Shown here: piece by piece, positions 22,892 through 32,532 of the stretch
How positions within the stretch are numbered: the stretch's first letter is position 1
How the letters are laid out: each line of letters starts with the position of its first letter
From: Panagrolaimus kolymaensis
Taxonomy: Eukaryota; Nematoda; Chromadorea; Rhabditida; Panagrolaimidae
DNA: 64,000 nucleotides
Assembly: GCA_028622995.1 (NCBI GenBank)
Contig: JAJQJQ010000014.1
Coordinates: 1,984,001-2,048,000, forward strand
Reading direction: 5' to 3'
Notes under the pieces: model-generated
Database searches by the model: none
What the model saw: the letters and a program-made list of their open reading frames with translations, nothing else
What the model was told of the DNA's origin: nothing
Translations under genes and position numbers: made by a program

Positions 22892-23187
22892 TAAACGGAA
22901 GACGATAATGTTCTTGAACGTAATAAATAGCAATAAGAAATTTAAAGAAACCTGGGTTGATATTTTGAGGATAATTTTATTTAAAGTTTTGTCCTCGAAA
23001 TGAGATTTTAAAAAGAAATCTGAGTTAATGAATCTTCTAAAACGGAAGATTATAATGTGCTTGACCGTAATAAATAGCTTTCATAATTATAAAGCAACCT
23101 GGGTGGATATTTTGAGGATATTTTTATTTAAAGTTTTGTCCTCGAAATGAGTTGGTAAAAAGAAAAATGAATTTATGAATTCACAAA
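22892..23187. repeat. Tandem pair of ~147-bp repeat units
   Basis: Two head-to-tail units (about 22892-23038 and 23039-23187). Both contain cggaaga.gataatgt, cgtaataaatagc, aacctggg.tgatattttga and tttatttaaagttttgtcct. They are recognisably similar but not identical. Diverged single copies lie at 20002 and 21390. Neither unit has an open frame of interest. Confidence 0.75.
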
Positions 23188-25029
23188 AAAGGAAGAGTAA
23201 TTTTTTTTTTCGAGCTTTTTGATCTTACAACAAAATAATCTATGATAAAATTGTTGTTTGTTTCTTTTGTTTCAGGGAAATATTAGATCTGAATTTCGAA
23301 CAAAGAGGATGCTTTCTTACATAATTCCAAAGTACAGTGTGATATGCTTAAGAAAATATTTTAACTTGTAACTTGTTGCTTGGTTATTAACGGGAGTAAG
23401 TAATTTTTTACAATAAATGAAAAAATAAAATAGTACTATTGATTTTTTGAAATACTGATACAATTTTTTTTTCTTCTCTTCTTTTTTTTTAACTTTTCAT
23501 TTATCTTTATTAAACTCGCATGGTGTCTTTTCAAATTATTTTTTTCACATGTCAAATATAGTGCTTTTTTGGGTTATTTTAGACTCAAAAACATTACTCT
23601 AAATTTTTTTTGATCGAACTTTGAATTTGGTGAAAAGTAATAAACTTTTTTAATCAAGAAACAATAAACAGATTGGAATGAAGAAGAAAATTTTTTTATC
23701 AAAAACAAATGAAAACACACATTTTTATTTTAAAAAAAAAGAAAGAAAAAAATGGTGGGACAGAAATGGTAAACCCTATTAAAAAATAATAGAATAAAGT
23801 TTAGGGTTTCCCTAAATGATAAATGAATTAAAAATCTATAAATATTGATAAATTAAAAAAAATAGTTGATTCGGTTCACAAACATGGGAAAATAAGAAAA
23901 AAACTTGTTTTTTTATATCAAAGTCTAAAGAAAAGTTTGGGGAAATTCCTTTCCCAATCAGTTGACTAAAAAAAATTTTTTTATGCCTCTGTTTATCCTA
24001 AAAAAAGTTGCGAAAAATATGGTCAATATTGATGGAAATTTTATATATGTTTGATATCGTAAAAGGTCACATTGACAGGAATTAGTAATACTGTATACTG
24101 TAAAAAGAACCATACATATTCTTTTTTTTTCTTAATTAACTGATTTCGAATTTTTCTAGTGTAGCAAAAAAAGTGCATTTTCTTATTTTTTTGCTGAGAA
24201 AAAAAATAAATTTTTATTAATAGCACCGAAGTAAATGAAAGAAGAGCGTCTTTGCAAAATTTGCACGTTTTTCTTATAAATTTTCCATTGTCATTTGATT
24301 TTTTTTCTAGTTTTATTATGCACCACTAAAAGTAACAAGTTTTTTTTGTAATTATTATTACTATTACACATTTTGCCTTGATAAAATTGAAAAAATTTAG
24401 GTAAAAAAAGAATTAATGAAAAGAAAAACTCAAAGATAGAATGAAAATAAATTGAACGAAAAAACAGATGGACCAAATTCATATTCGAGCAAAAGAACAA
24501 TATTTGACTTGAAAAAAAAAGTCGATAACATTTTTGGTTAAAGCACTCCTTTGAAATGAATTTATTTTTTATGGTAGTAATGAAAGTGATTATTAATATT
24601 AACTATGAGTGGAAAAAAGTTTTTAACGGCAAAATTTATAACATCTCTTATGAAATTTGTGTCATGCAGCTACTCGATTTTTTACTTTTTTTATTATAGC
24701 TTCGGCACACTCTATTTCTGAATTCTCAATCTGTGTTTGGTGTTGTCTTTATGTCTCTGAACACTTGGTAAAGTTTTTTTTAAATATTATTTTATTAATT
24801 ATTAAATAACATACAAAACAATAATTAACAATTATATACAAAAAATAGGGAAAAAAATCTTTGGATATTTGATCAAAAATTTTATCGACTTCAAATAAAA
24901 AATATATACACTTTTGATAGGCGGCTTCCATTTGGCTGGCTGTTAGTTAGTATGCATTCAGCAACTCTTGATGATTTGAGCCATCATCGTAGTGAAGTAA
25001 AAAAATTAATAAATTTTTAAGAATAAAGT
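23188..25029. other. Intergenic AT-rich stretch
   Basis: No gene, RNA or transposon was recognised. Short open frames (24041, 24291 and 24749 on the minus strand) are compositional. Confidence 0.5.
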
Positions 25030-25251
25030 TTATCGCATTCGAACAACTTTAAAAATATTTGTTGGTGTTACATATTGATGAAATAATTTTGTTGGAGTTG
25101 AAAACATTGCTGAAGGTTTAGCTGACATACATTCAATTACATCCGTTTTAGTGATTGGAGCTTCATGTTCTTGAGTATAGAATGAATGTTCAACATATTT
25201 TCGAACATTTCTTGAATGTTCAACATTGCAGGATAAAGGAAATGATGACAT
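25030..25251 (-). CDS. Small hypothetical protein, 73 aa
   Basis: A start ATG at 25251 gives 73 residues beginning MSSFPLSCNVEHSRNVRKYV. The frame stays open upstream to 25380, but that extension is Phe/Ile-rich and unlikely to be coding. Codon use in the 73-codon part is varied (Ser, Thr, Pro, Glu, His) and unlike the noise ORFs. VEHS occurs twice. No signal peptide or membrane helix is visible. It could be the last exon of a longer gene. It is divergent from the ORF at 25584. I do not recognise it. Confidence 0.4.
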   Translation of the reverse strand: MSSFPLSCNVEHSRNVRKYVEHSFYTQEHEAPITKTDVIECMSAKPSAMFSTPTKLFHQYVTPTNIFKVVRMR

Positions 25252-25583
25252 AATTTTTATAGTAGCAAACGATTGATTGAAATAGAATATAGGAACTTTT
25301 AAAGTAAGGAAGTTTGTAAAAAACTGATTTTTTTCTTGATTTTTTAGAGTTTTTATAGTCAAAAAAATAAAGGGATTCAAGAAGAAAAATGAAAGGACAA
25401 CCCCAAAAATTTTTTTGTTGGGAAATAATTTTTCTTACGTCAAACAAAAACGTTTGTTTCATAAACGCACGAAAGAAAAAACTTTTTTTATTACACTTTA
25501 CACTTTATTTTAAATTTATATTTTAACGAAATATCTATCACTTTTTTTAATTTGATTTATTATACCTCTCTAAAATATGTAAA

Positions 25584-25817
25584 ATGTCAAGAAAGAAAGA
25601 ACCTTCTAGGTTTTCCCAATACCTAAAAAAGAAAGAAGAAGAGTTAGTTGGTTGTAATAATGAACCTACCTATCAGTCATCATCAACAAGAGCCGTTTCC
25701 TATTCTGAGCAATCATGTCGTCGTTCTCGTCGTCTTCACAAAGTTTTAATGAACCCATCATTCCATATTTTTTTTAAATTATTTTTTCCTTCCTTCATGC
25801 GTCAAAGTATTTATTGA
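25584..25817 (+). CDS. Small hypothetical basic protein, 77 aa
   Basis: The frame begins MSRKKEPSRFSQYLKKKEEE and continues with a Ser/Arg-rich part (SEQSCRRSRRLHK). The last ~24 residues (Phe-rich) look less coding, so the true gene may splice near 25740. It is transcribed away from the ORF at 25030-25251 over about 330 bp, so the two could share a promoter. Family unknown. Confidence 0.38.
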   Translation: MSRKKEPSRFSQYLKKKEEELVGCNNEPTYQSSSTRAVSYSEQSCRRSRRLHKVLMNPSFHIFFKLFFPSFMRQSIY

Positions 25818-26375
25818 TTATTGATTTTAAGGTTATTATGTATTTGTTTCAAAAAAAGAATTCCATTTTAAGGAAAAGTTGATGAAAGTTTTATCAAAAA
25901 GTGTAATAATAATAAAAATCATTGATCAGTCAAGTAACAAAGGTTAGGGTTTCCTACTTCCTGCTTTTTTTCGTAGTGACAAATTATCATCGATGCTTTT
26001 TTTGATGTGTACAAATTTTTTTTTTGAAACACTCATCATCGCTATTTCGAATTACTTTAATCATAGATTAAAAAAATAAAACACTCACATGGTAATGTTT
26101 CTTTTTTTAGAATGCATAGATTTCAAAAAATAAATTCGAGCGAGCAACATAAAAACAAAAACAATGATACCGTTTTTTAAAGATTTTTTGATTTGTTTTG
26201 TTTTTTAAAGTGCAAATAAATATTTGGAACGAAATATGTTTATCAATACCAAAAAAAAACAAAACTATAGTCATAAAACACACGTGGGAGAAAATAAAAA
26301 TAAAAATAAATAATTTCCTTAAAAATAAGATTTAAAGACAAAAAAATCTAAAAATGTATCAAACAAACAAAAAAG
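25818..26375. other. Intergenic AT-rich stretch
   Basis: No gene or repeat was recognised. It holds the 3' flank of the F-box-like copy at 26376. Confidence 0.5.
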
Positions 26376-27008
26376 TTAAAATAACATGAATGGCATATTT
26401 TCATAATAAAAAGTTAATCGCGGCTTTTCATTTTCTGGTTTCCATTTGGTATTGAAAAAATTTCGAAGTTTTTTAATTTCTTCCATATCTGGAATAGCTA
26501 CAACTGAAGAAGATGTATATTTAAATGTTAATTTAACAGACGCGTAAGAAGCAAGAACTTGCTGAAAAATAAAAATAAAATTTACATAAATTAAAAACTA
26601 CAATATTTTACCTCCAAAAATTTATAATATTCATTCGGGTCAAAAGTACTGTCAGCGATATAAAGATGAAGCAAATGAATTTTAGTTGAACGCGTGGTAA
26701 TTAAATCATTTTTTGGGCAGCTTTTAATTCTAGCACTAAAAGAAATAATTTGTTAGTTTTTTTTTGATAGTAAAAAATAAAAAATACCTGATTTTAATTG
26801 CATTTGGTAGTTTGAGTAAAAGATCTTCGATCGAAATGTCCTTATCACTGAAATCGTTGGAAACAAAAGAAGTTAAAAGGGAATCCCAATATTTGATACT
26901 TTTTGATTTAGTTAAAATATCTAATTGATTTATCGTCATTATAGCTTGTGGCAGAAACACCTTATTAAGATCGAAGCGAGCAATTTTTTCCAAAATTTCC
27001 AATTCCCG
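26376..27008 (-). pseudogene. F-box-like family member, 5'-truncated (copy A)
   Basis: Minus-strand exons: about 27008-26788, 26735-26612 and 26561-26376. Internal phases agree. The protein part opens ELEILEKIARFDLNKVFLPQ and ends with the family's C-terminal signature (NTKWKPENEKPRLTFYYE). It aligns along its length with the genes at 28934 and 30632 but lacks their first ~130 residues, including the F-box-like helix pair. The coding frame stops matching exactly where the 122-bp hairpin repeat begins (27004-27125), so it was cut by that element or by a rearrangement there. No new start codon with a promoter is evident. It could still be expressed from a fused 5' exon, but a pseudogene is more likely. 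Confidence 0.6.
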
Positions 27009-27125
27009 CCGCACCCCGAGCGAAGCGAGGGGTGCGGCTGTTTTAGCAATCAGATCGCCCGTTCTCCTAACCGAAATTTATGATTTTTTTTATTTCGCGT
27101 AATTATGTTGATATTAGAGGGCTCT
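27004..27125 (-). repeat. 122-bp repeat with GC-rich hairpin (copy 1)
   Basis: Present again at 62957-63078 in the opposite orientation with only about six differences. One end carries a very GC-rich hairpin (GCCGCACCCC paired with GGGGTGCGGC around an 11-base loop region), in strong contrast to the AT-rich surroundings. The other end is agagccctctaat. It separates two genes that are both truncated at its borders (26376-27008 and 27118-27920). Probable non-autonomous mobile element; class not determined. Confidence 0.65.
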
Positions 27126-27920
27126 CTAGCTGCAGCTTCAGTGACCATTTACACCGGTTTTGTTTTATATCCCAAAGAAAATTTATTAAAAGAAAAAAGT
27201 TTGCTACTTAAAAATGATTATTTATTATTTTCGAGAAATTCCATTCTTTTTGGTTGCTGAAATTCAAAAATGGCCTTTAAAATTAGCTTTCGGAAATGAT
27301 TATTTTATTATTTTTATTTCATATGGAATAACCATATTTTCTTCATATAAAGTTTGGAAATGCCTTAAAAATAATACTTTTTCATTTCAAACCAAAAAAA
27401 TGCATAATCAAATGACGAAAACTATGATTTTACAGGTATGTTTTTTTAAGTTTAGATTTGAGCGAATTTTTTGAGTTTCAAGGTTTGTAAAAGAGGGTTT
27501 TTCCAAATAAGAAAGTTCGATAAATAATATATCAAAACAAGCTAATTTTTATTTCTTTCTTCTTTTTCTTTTAAGCAAAGCCTTTTTTTATAAAATCTTG
27601 AAAGGATTTTTTTAGGCGATCGTTCCTTTGATTTTTATTTTAATTCCAGTTGGTACATCCCTTCTAGCTGTTTTTGACCCATCTTCTATTCCAGGATTAG
27701 GAATGATATTAAACGCAGTTTTATGTTGGTAATATTTTTAATTTTATTTTATAAAATAAAAATTAAATTAAAAATTTTTAGGATACCTGTTGCAAACCCA
27801 TTAGTTACTATTACTTCAATAAAAGCTTATCGAATGACAATAATTCGATGGTTTCGTATATGTTTTATAAAATGTAAAAAAAGTATTCACGTTGAAGCAC
27901 CAATATTTTTAACGACTTAA
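27118..27920 (+). pseudogene. Serpentine receptor pseudogene (Str/Srd), 5'-truncated and frameshifted
   Basis: This is a paralogue of the receptor at 16809-19046. The first recognisable stretch reads AAASVTIYTGFVLYPKENLL from about 27130, then LLLKNDYLLF in one frame. It switches frame near 27230 to REIPFFLVAEIQKWPLKLAF and runs to HNQMTKTMILQ at the donor (27435). Exons 27616-27728 (AIVPLIFILIPVGTS...) and 27782-27920 (IPVANPLVTITSIKAYR..., stop) keep the same exon lengths and phases as the intact gene. The first four helices are missing upstream of the hairpin repeat. Truncation plus frameshift mark it as a pseudogene. Confidence 0.8.
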
Positions 27921-28590
27921 TTCTAAATAAATCAATTTAATATATTTTCTGATTCATAGTTTTCTTATTCTTCCTCATCGTAATCAGATATTTCATTTTT
28001 TGAAGTTAGTTCAAATCAGAAAATTTAATCTTCTTCGTCAAAAGGAACCTAGGCAAAATATAATTTTTTCTTTTAATTCACTTTATGGTAGCGGATGGCG
28101 GCTGCCTTCGAAATTGTAACTCATAGTAAAAAACAAACAATGATAAATTTTTTGTTTACCAGGGTTTTTATCTATTTTTTTATTAATGGTCAATGTGTAA
28201 AGGGATGGATTTAAAACTTTTTACCAAGAAAAAACAGTTAAGAAGTTTTATGAATTGAAAAGAGCAGTCCCTCTTAGTTCAGGAGAAGTTGTTACGAGCT
28301 TTTTTTTCAACTCCAACAATGTGAAGCTTTTTTTATAAGTTTTCACATAATTTAAGGGGGGAATTGAAAAATGTGTACAAGGCTAAGAGAAAAAAAGAAG
28401 ACAATTTGCGGAAAATGTTTTTTTCAAAACCCAAGCCAAGTGCGATTTCAATTAAACCTATGACCATTGGATCCTATTGATGAGGCCCACCAATGCAGGT
28501 TACAAGAATAAGTTTTTTATGTAATAAAATTACTTGTATATTAGGATGTCTATGGTTCAGGGCCGAAACATCCAAAAATAATAAAACCCT
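27921..28590. other. Intergenic stretch
   Basis: No gene was recognised. It precedes a pair of direct repeats downstream (3') of the F-box-like copy B. Confidence 0.5.
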
Positions 28591-28900
28591 AAAAATTCAA
28601 TCTTAAAGATCTCGCTTTAATGTGTTTTTTTTAAGTTGAATTTTATTTATTTCCAATGTCATTAAACTAAGTTATTGCATTAGCAAAGCTTAGCTAACAG
28701 CCTTAATGCTGTTGTGACATTCATTCATTTATATTTTTGATTTTTTAACATTCAAAAATCAATAAATCAAAAAAATTCAATCTTAAAGATCTCGCTTTAA
28801 TGTGTTTTTTTTAAGTTGAATTTTATTTATTTCCAATGTCATTAAACTAAGTTATTGCATTAGCAAAGCTTAGCTAACAGCCTTAATGCTGTTGTGACAT
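28591..28900 (-). repeat. Two exact 130-bp direct copies of a gene 3' end
   Basis: 28591-28720 and 28771-28900 appear identical over 130 bp, spaced 180 bp start to start. On the minus strand each contains NVTTALRLLAKLC then a stop, resembling KVNTTLRLCKNCIKSN at the end of the neighbouring copy B gene (28934). The unit is therefore the 3' end of that gene, duplicated twice downstream. Identity between the two copies implies recent duplication or gene conversion; both are more diverged from the parental exon. Confidence 0.8.
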
Positions 28901-28933
28901 TTATTTACAATTTTGATTTTTGATTTTATTTCT

Positions 28934-29829
28934 TTAACTATCATAACCTAAAGTCTTCAAGTAATTGCTTTTAATGCAATTCTTGCACAACCTTAATGTT
29001 GTGTTGACTTTTTTACAAAACTTTTTTATTTTTTCTACCTTATACATATTTTCACAAGTTTCAATTGCATATAATCTTTCTGGATGGACTTGTTTCAAAA
29101 ATTTAATATATAATGCGTTATCATTTTCACGTCGGGGAACATTATTGGAATTTAATTTGCCGCTAACCATCGCACTAAAAAAATTATTTACCTAGTATGA
29201 CTTGAAGTTGATAATTTGAAAAAGAGATCTTCAATAGAAAGGTTCTTTGTTGTATCATAGTTGCTAATAATTTGGGTGAATTCAGAATTCCATGAATATA
29301 TTCGTTTTGCATCACTTAAAATATCAAAAAGTTTCATAGATATTTGACATTTGGGTAAATCAACCCATTGCGCATCACTTCGAACAATTTTTTCAATAAT
29401 AGAATCAAACTTTTCAAATTTAAGTTTATTTAAAACCCAAATATTATTTATTGCTGCTGGAACAACATAATTTTGATGCCATTTATTTTCAATTTCCATT
29501 CCTTCGGCATTCATTTCATCAACAATACACATAGGATTTCTTTGATAAATATATTTGCAAGTTCGATGAAATTTTTTCATTACTTTGGCATTTGAAGCTT
29601 TAAGGAGATAATCCATAATGGGTTTAGGTAATCCAAAATTTTGAGATTGCATTTGAATCGAATTAAAAGTAATTTTTTTGTTATCAGGTATAGCATGTTT
29701 GGAAGCATCCCATTCAAAAATATCAGTAATTTTTGGTTTATCATTGAACCGGATGCGCGAGGGACTTGGTTCATTATCATTTTGAGGTTCAGTGGAGGAA
29801 CGTTTACGAATAATATTTTTTGAAGCCAT
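28934..29829 (-). CDS. F-box-like family protein (copy B), 292 aa if a 17-nt intron is spliced
   Basis: The frame runs 29829-29192, where a stop follows SSHTR. The homologous frame resumes at 29174-28934 (MVSGKLNSNNVPRREND...). Between them lies GTAAATAATTTTTTTAG (17 nt), with perfect GT/AG ends and at the same codon phase as the 50-60-nt introns of the two paralogues. If spliced, the protein is 292 residues. It has an NLS-like basic N terminus (MASKNIIRKRSS). At about 66-100 there is an F-box-like segment, LPKPIMDYLLKASNAKVMKK, followed by FHRTCKYIY. The rest aligns with the gene at 30632. F-box proteins act as SCF ubiquitin-ligase adaptors; that role is only inferred from the weak motif. 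If a 17-nt intron cannot be spliced, this is a pseudogene by deletion. The last ~35 residues differ from the paralogue. Confidence 0.6.
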
Positions 29830-30077
29830 AGAGACAAAAAAAAATAGTAAGATGCAAAAAGTAAAAGACTATAATGAAATTTCTATGATTTTTTTCGCAA
29901 AGAAGTTGTTTTTTGTGGATGATTTTGTTTTCGTTGCAAGATATGAAAATAGAAATGTGCGATATTGTGCTTTTTAGGCCTTTTTAATTACTGAAAAAAA
30001 TAACCAAGAAAAATGGAGTATATATTAAAAAAAATCTGCCTAATTTCACACTTTTTTTAGAAAAATTAATGAATAAA

Positions 30078-30231
30078 ATAAACAGAGTTATTCATAATAA
30101 ATGTTGTAGTTAAATTTTGGCCTTTCGGTTCCTGATTTTCATTTGGTTTTTAATTCATTTTCAAGCTTAACACATTTATGTTGGCATAAAATAGCTGCTT
30201 CACTATTTGACAATTTAAAACTTGAATCGAC
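30078..30231 (-). pseudogene. Stray last exon of an F-box-like family member with a nonsense codon
   Basis: The minus strand reads VDSSFKLSNSEAAILCQHKC, then VKLENELKTK, a TGA, KSGTERPKFNYNIYYE and a stop. The paralogue at 30632 has LKNDLKTKWKPEAEKPKL, so the TGA replaces the conserved Trp codon. No other exons of this copy are present. Confidence 0.7.
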
Positions 30232-30631
30232 AGAGCCCAACAAAAGCAGCACGTTTCATTCCCTCATTTGTCGATGGCCACCGCTAGCAATTCTGGACGA
30301 GCAAGTATGATTCATTCCCCAATGCTCCCCATTACCATTTTCTCTCTTTTAAGTCTATAGCCTTGGTTGAGTTCTTATTATTATCCTTTGTATTGTTTAA
30401 TATGTAAATGTTATCATAAACTGTTATTGATACTTAACATCCGTGTACCACAAGCTCTATGCCGATCCTATATGCGCAGAGGGAGATAGGACCTAACACA
30501 TGGAGTCAAGATGAGGAAAAAATGTGGTAAAATATTTTTATAATTTTATTATATATTTTTTCCATATTTTCAAAAGCATAAAAAATTTGGAAAAAATACC
30601 ATGTATAAAATAAAATGAATAAAATACTAAA
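30232..30631. other. Unassigned segment of less AT-biased sequence
   Basis: 30232-30520 is visibly richer in G+C than its surroundings (for example gtcgatggccaccgctagc and gatcctatatgcgcagaggg). I find no long ORF, inverted repeat or RNA signature. It could be a fragment of a mobile element. Confidence 0.35.
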
Positions 30632-31717
30632 TTAACGTGCATAAATTTCTAAAAAAAGTTTTGGTTTTTCTGCTTCTGGTTTCCATTTGGTTTTCAAATC
30701 ATTTTTAAGCTTTATACATTTACGTTGACATATTTCTGCAACTTCTTGATTGGAACATTTAAAAACTAATCGGACATTTGCATTTGAAGCGAGAACTTTC
30801 TAAAATACAAAATTTTTAGTTAGGAGTGTTTAAAAAAGGAATTAAAAATTTAACCTCAAAAAGTTTGAAATATTCATCAGGATTAAAATCATTATCAACA
30901 ATATAAAAATCTAATATTGAAATTTTATTACATATCTTTTTTTTAAAATCCATGCTACCATTAGCTTTTAAGTGATGCAATTCTTGATTATTATCCTTGG
31001 CCATTTTAATTATAAGATCTAATTCATGAGTATCATCTCTTCGAGGTTCAATCAAATTTAAATCAAATTTGCCTTTAACCATACCACTAAAAAAATATTT
31101 TAATAATTTAAAAAATTTTAATTAGAAAAATAGATTTCTTACGATATAGCAATTGCATTTGGAAAACGTTTCAAAAGTTCTTCAACAGACATATACTTTT
31201 CATTTTCATTTGCGGAATTAATAGTTGCTGGCAATAAACCCAATACTTTGATATTTTTAGAGTTTTTTGTTAATATTTCATAAACATTTTTGGATAATTC
31301 ATCCGTCTGAAGATGAATTAGGGTCGCATCACATCGAATCATTTTGTCTAACAGCTTAATATTATTTGAATCTGGCATTTGAATAGAATTTAAAATCCAA
31401 AGTTTATCAATCATTTGAAGTTCAGGAACTGCAAACCATTTATCATCAATTTTAATTTTTTCTTCCTCAATTTCATCAATAATGCAATAAGGATTTTTTT
31501 GATAAAAATATTTGCAGGTTCGATAAAACTTTCTCAAAACTTTTCCATTTGCAGCTTCGCGAATATAATTTATAATGGGTTTTGGTAAACAATAATTTTG
31601 AAGCGAAATTTGGTGAGAATTAAAGGCAACTTTTCCATCATTTTTTTCTAATTCGGGAGTAGGTTTTTTTATAGCATCTTTAGAACCACTTTTTTTAATA
31701 ATATTTTTTGAATCCAT
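30632..31717 (-). CDS. F-box-like family protein (copy C), complete, 324 aa
   Basis: Exons 31717-31143, 31086-30855 and 30799-30632 are phase-consistent (324 residues). The start is chosen at MDSKNIIKK to match MASKNIIRK of copy B. An in-frame ATG at 31798 would add a hydrophobic 27-residue leader that is not shared by paralogues. Residues about 43-75, CLPKPIINYIREAANGKV followed by FYRTCKYFYQ, have the LP...hydrophobic...L..F...CK pattern of an F-box. The middle region (WILNSIQMPDSNNI..., VEELLKRFPNAIAIS) and the C-terminal TKWKPEAEKPK block are family-specific. No membrane segment or signal peptide is seen. Part of a local cluster with copies at 26376, 28934 and 30078. Function not known; an SCF substrate adaptor is the inference if the F-box call is right. 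Confidence 0.7.
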
Positions 31718-32153
31718 AGCAAAGGAAGAGAAAAAAATAAATAAATAGCAAGTTAAAATAAATACAAGAATGAATATCAAATAATAAATTGTTTGCAAGT
31801 ATAATTTGTTTTTCTACCTAGTTTTTTTTTCTTTTCAGGAGATAATAGTATCTCAGTGTGATATAACCCTTTGAGGCTCTTTTTATCCATTCACCACTTC
31901 TTTTCATAGTATTATTTCCCAAAATAAAAAAAATAAACCCTTTTTTTCCAAGCAACAACTTTGAAGGATGGGAAGAGAGTATCATCTATTATTTGGCTGA
32001 CGGAATATTTGCATGGACGACATTTTTTTTTCATCACTTATCATTGTTTATTTTTCTTGATTTATTAAACTGTTTATTTTTTTAAATTCAAAATTTGAAG
32101 GTAAAATGATAAAAAAAATACAACAAACAAAAAAACGGTTAAATTTTTCAATC
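31718..32153. other. Intergenic stretch
   Basis: No gene was recognised. Holds the promoter side of the F-box-like copy C and the 3' flank of the secreted-protein gene. Confidence 0.5.
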
Positions 32154-32432
32154 TCAAATTTCATATCCGCATAAACCCGATTCACAACGTGCCACAGCCT
32201 TTGGAACTAAAAAAGGTATCAAGAAGGGAACTACAGAAGCGGCAGTGTAGCATGGAACATAACATTCTGAATCACGTTGACATCCTTCAAAGCCAAGTAA
32301 ATGTCCTGAAAAGGTGGTTGATTAGGACTAACACAAAAACAATAGAAAAAACTTGTCTGCATCAACAATGGATGGAACAAATCCGCCGATAACAAAGAAC
32401 AAAATAAGAAAAGCTAAAGTTGATTTTGACAT
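32154..32432 (-). CDS. Small secreted cysteine-rich protein, reading frame disagrees at splice junction
   Basis: Exon 1 (32432-32353) encodes a clear signal peptide, MSKSTLAFLILFFVIGGFVP, ending SIVDA before the likely cleavage site. After GTTTTT...TTTTCAG (47 nt), exon 2 (32305-32154) encodes a cysteine motif starting GCQRDSECYVPC and finishing ARCESGLCGYEI with a stop. The spacing is C-x5-C-x3-C ... C-x4-C, with a hydrophobic Val/Pro/Phe stretch between. The mature peptide would be about 45-50 residues. The frames do not join: exon 1 leaves two bases, but exon 2 needs one. So the locus has a one-base frameshift, an unusual splice site, or a sequencing error. A TATA box lies 88-97 bp upstream. 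Small secreted Cys-rich proteins of nematodes include host-interaction and defence peptides; the role here is unknown. Confidence 0.5.
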
Positions 32433-32519
32433 TTTTACAACTAAACAAGAATGGATTCAAATCAGATCAGGTTTTCTACCACTTCAACACAATATAAAAT
32501 AATCATGAAGCATTTCATA

Positions 32520-32529
32520 CTTTTATATA
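32520..32529 (-). promoter_or_regulatory. TATA box of the secreted cysteine-rich gene
   Basis: TATATAAAAG on the minus strand, 88-97 bases upstream of the signal-peptide ATG. A strong TATA box fits a highly expressed small secreted protein. Confidence 0.45.
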
Positions 32530-32532
32530 CGA

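Noticed and set aside
31717..31798. Upstream ATG adding a hydrophobic leader to the F-box-like copy C
   Set aside because: The paralogue starts at MASKNIIRK, matching the internal MDSKNIIKK; the leader is AT-rich untranslated sequence.
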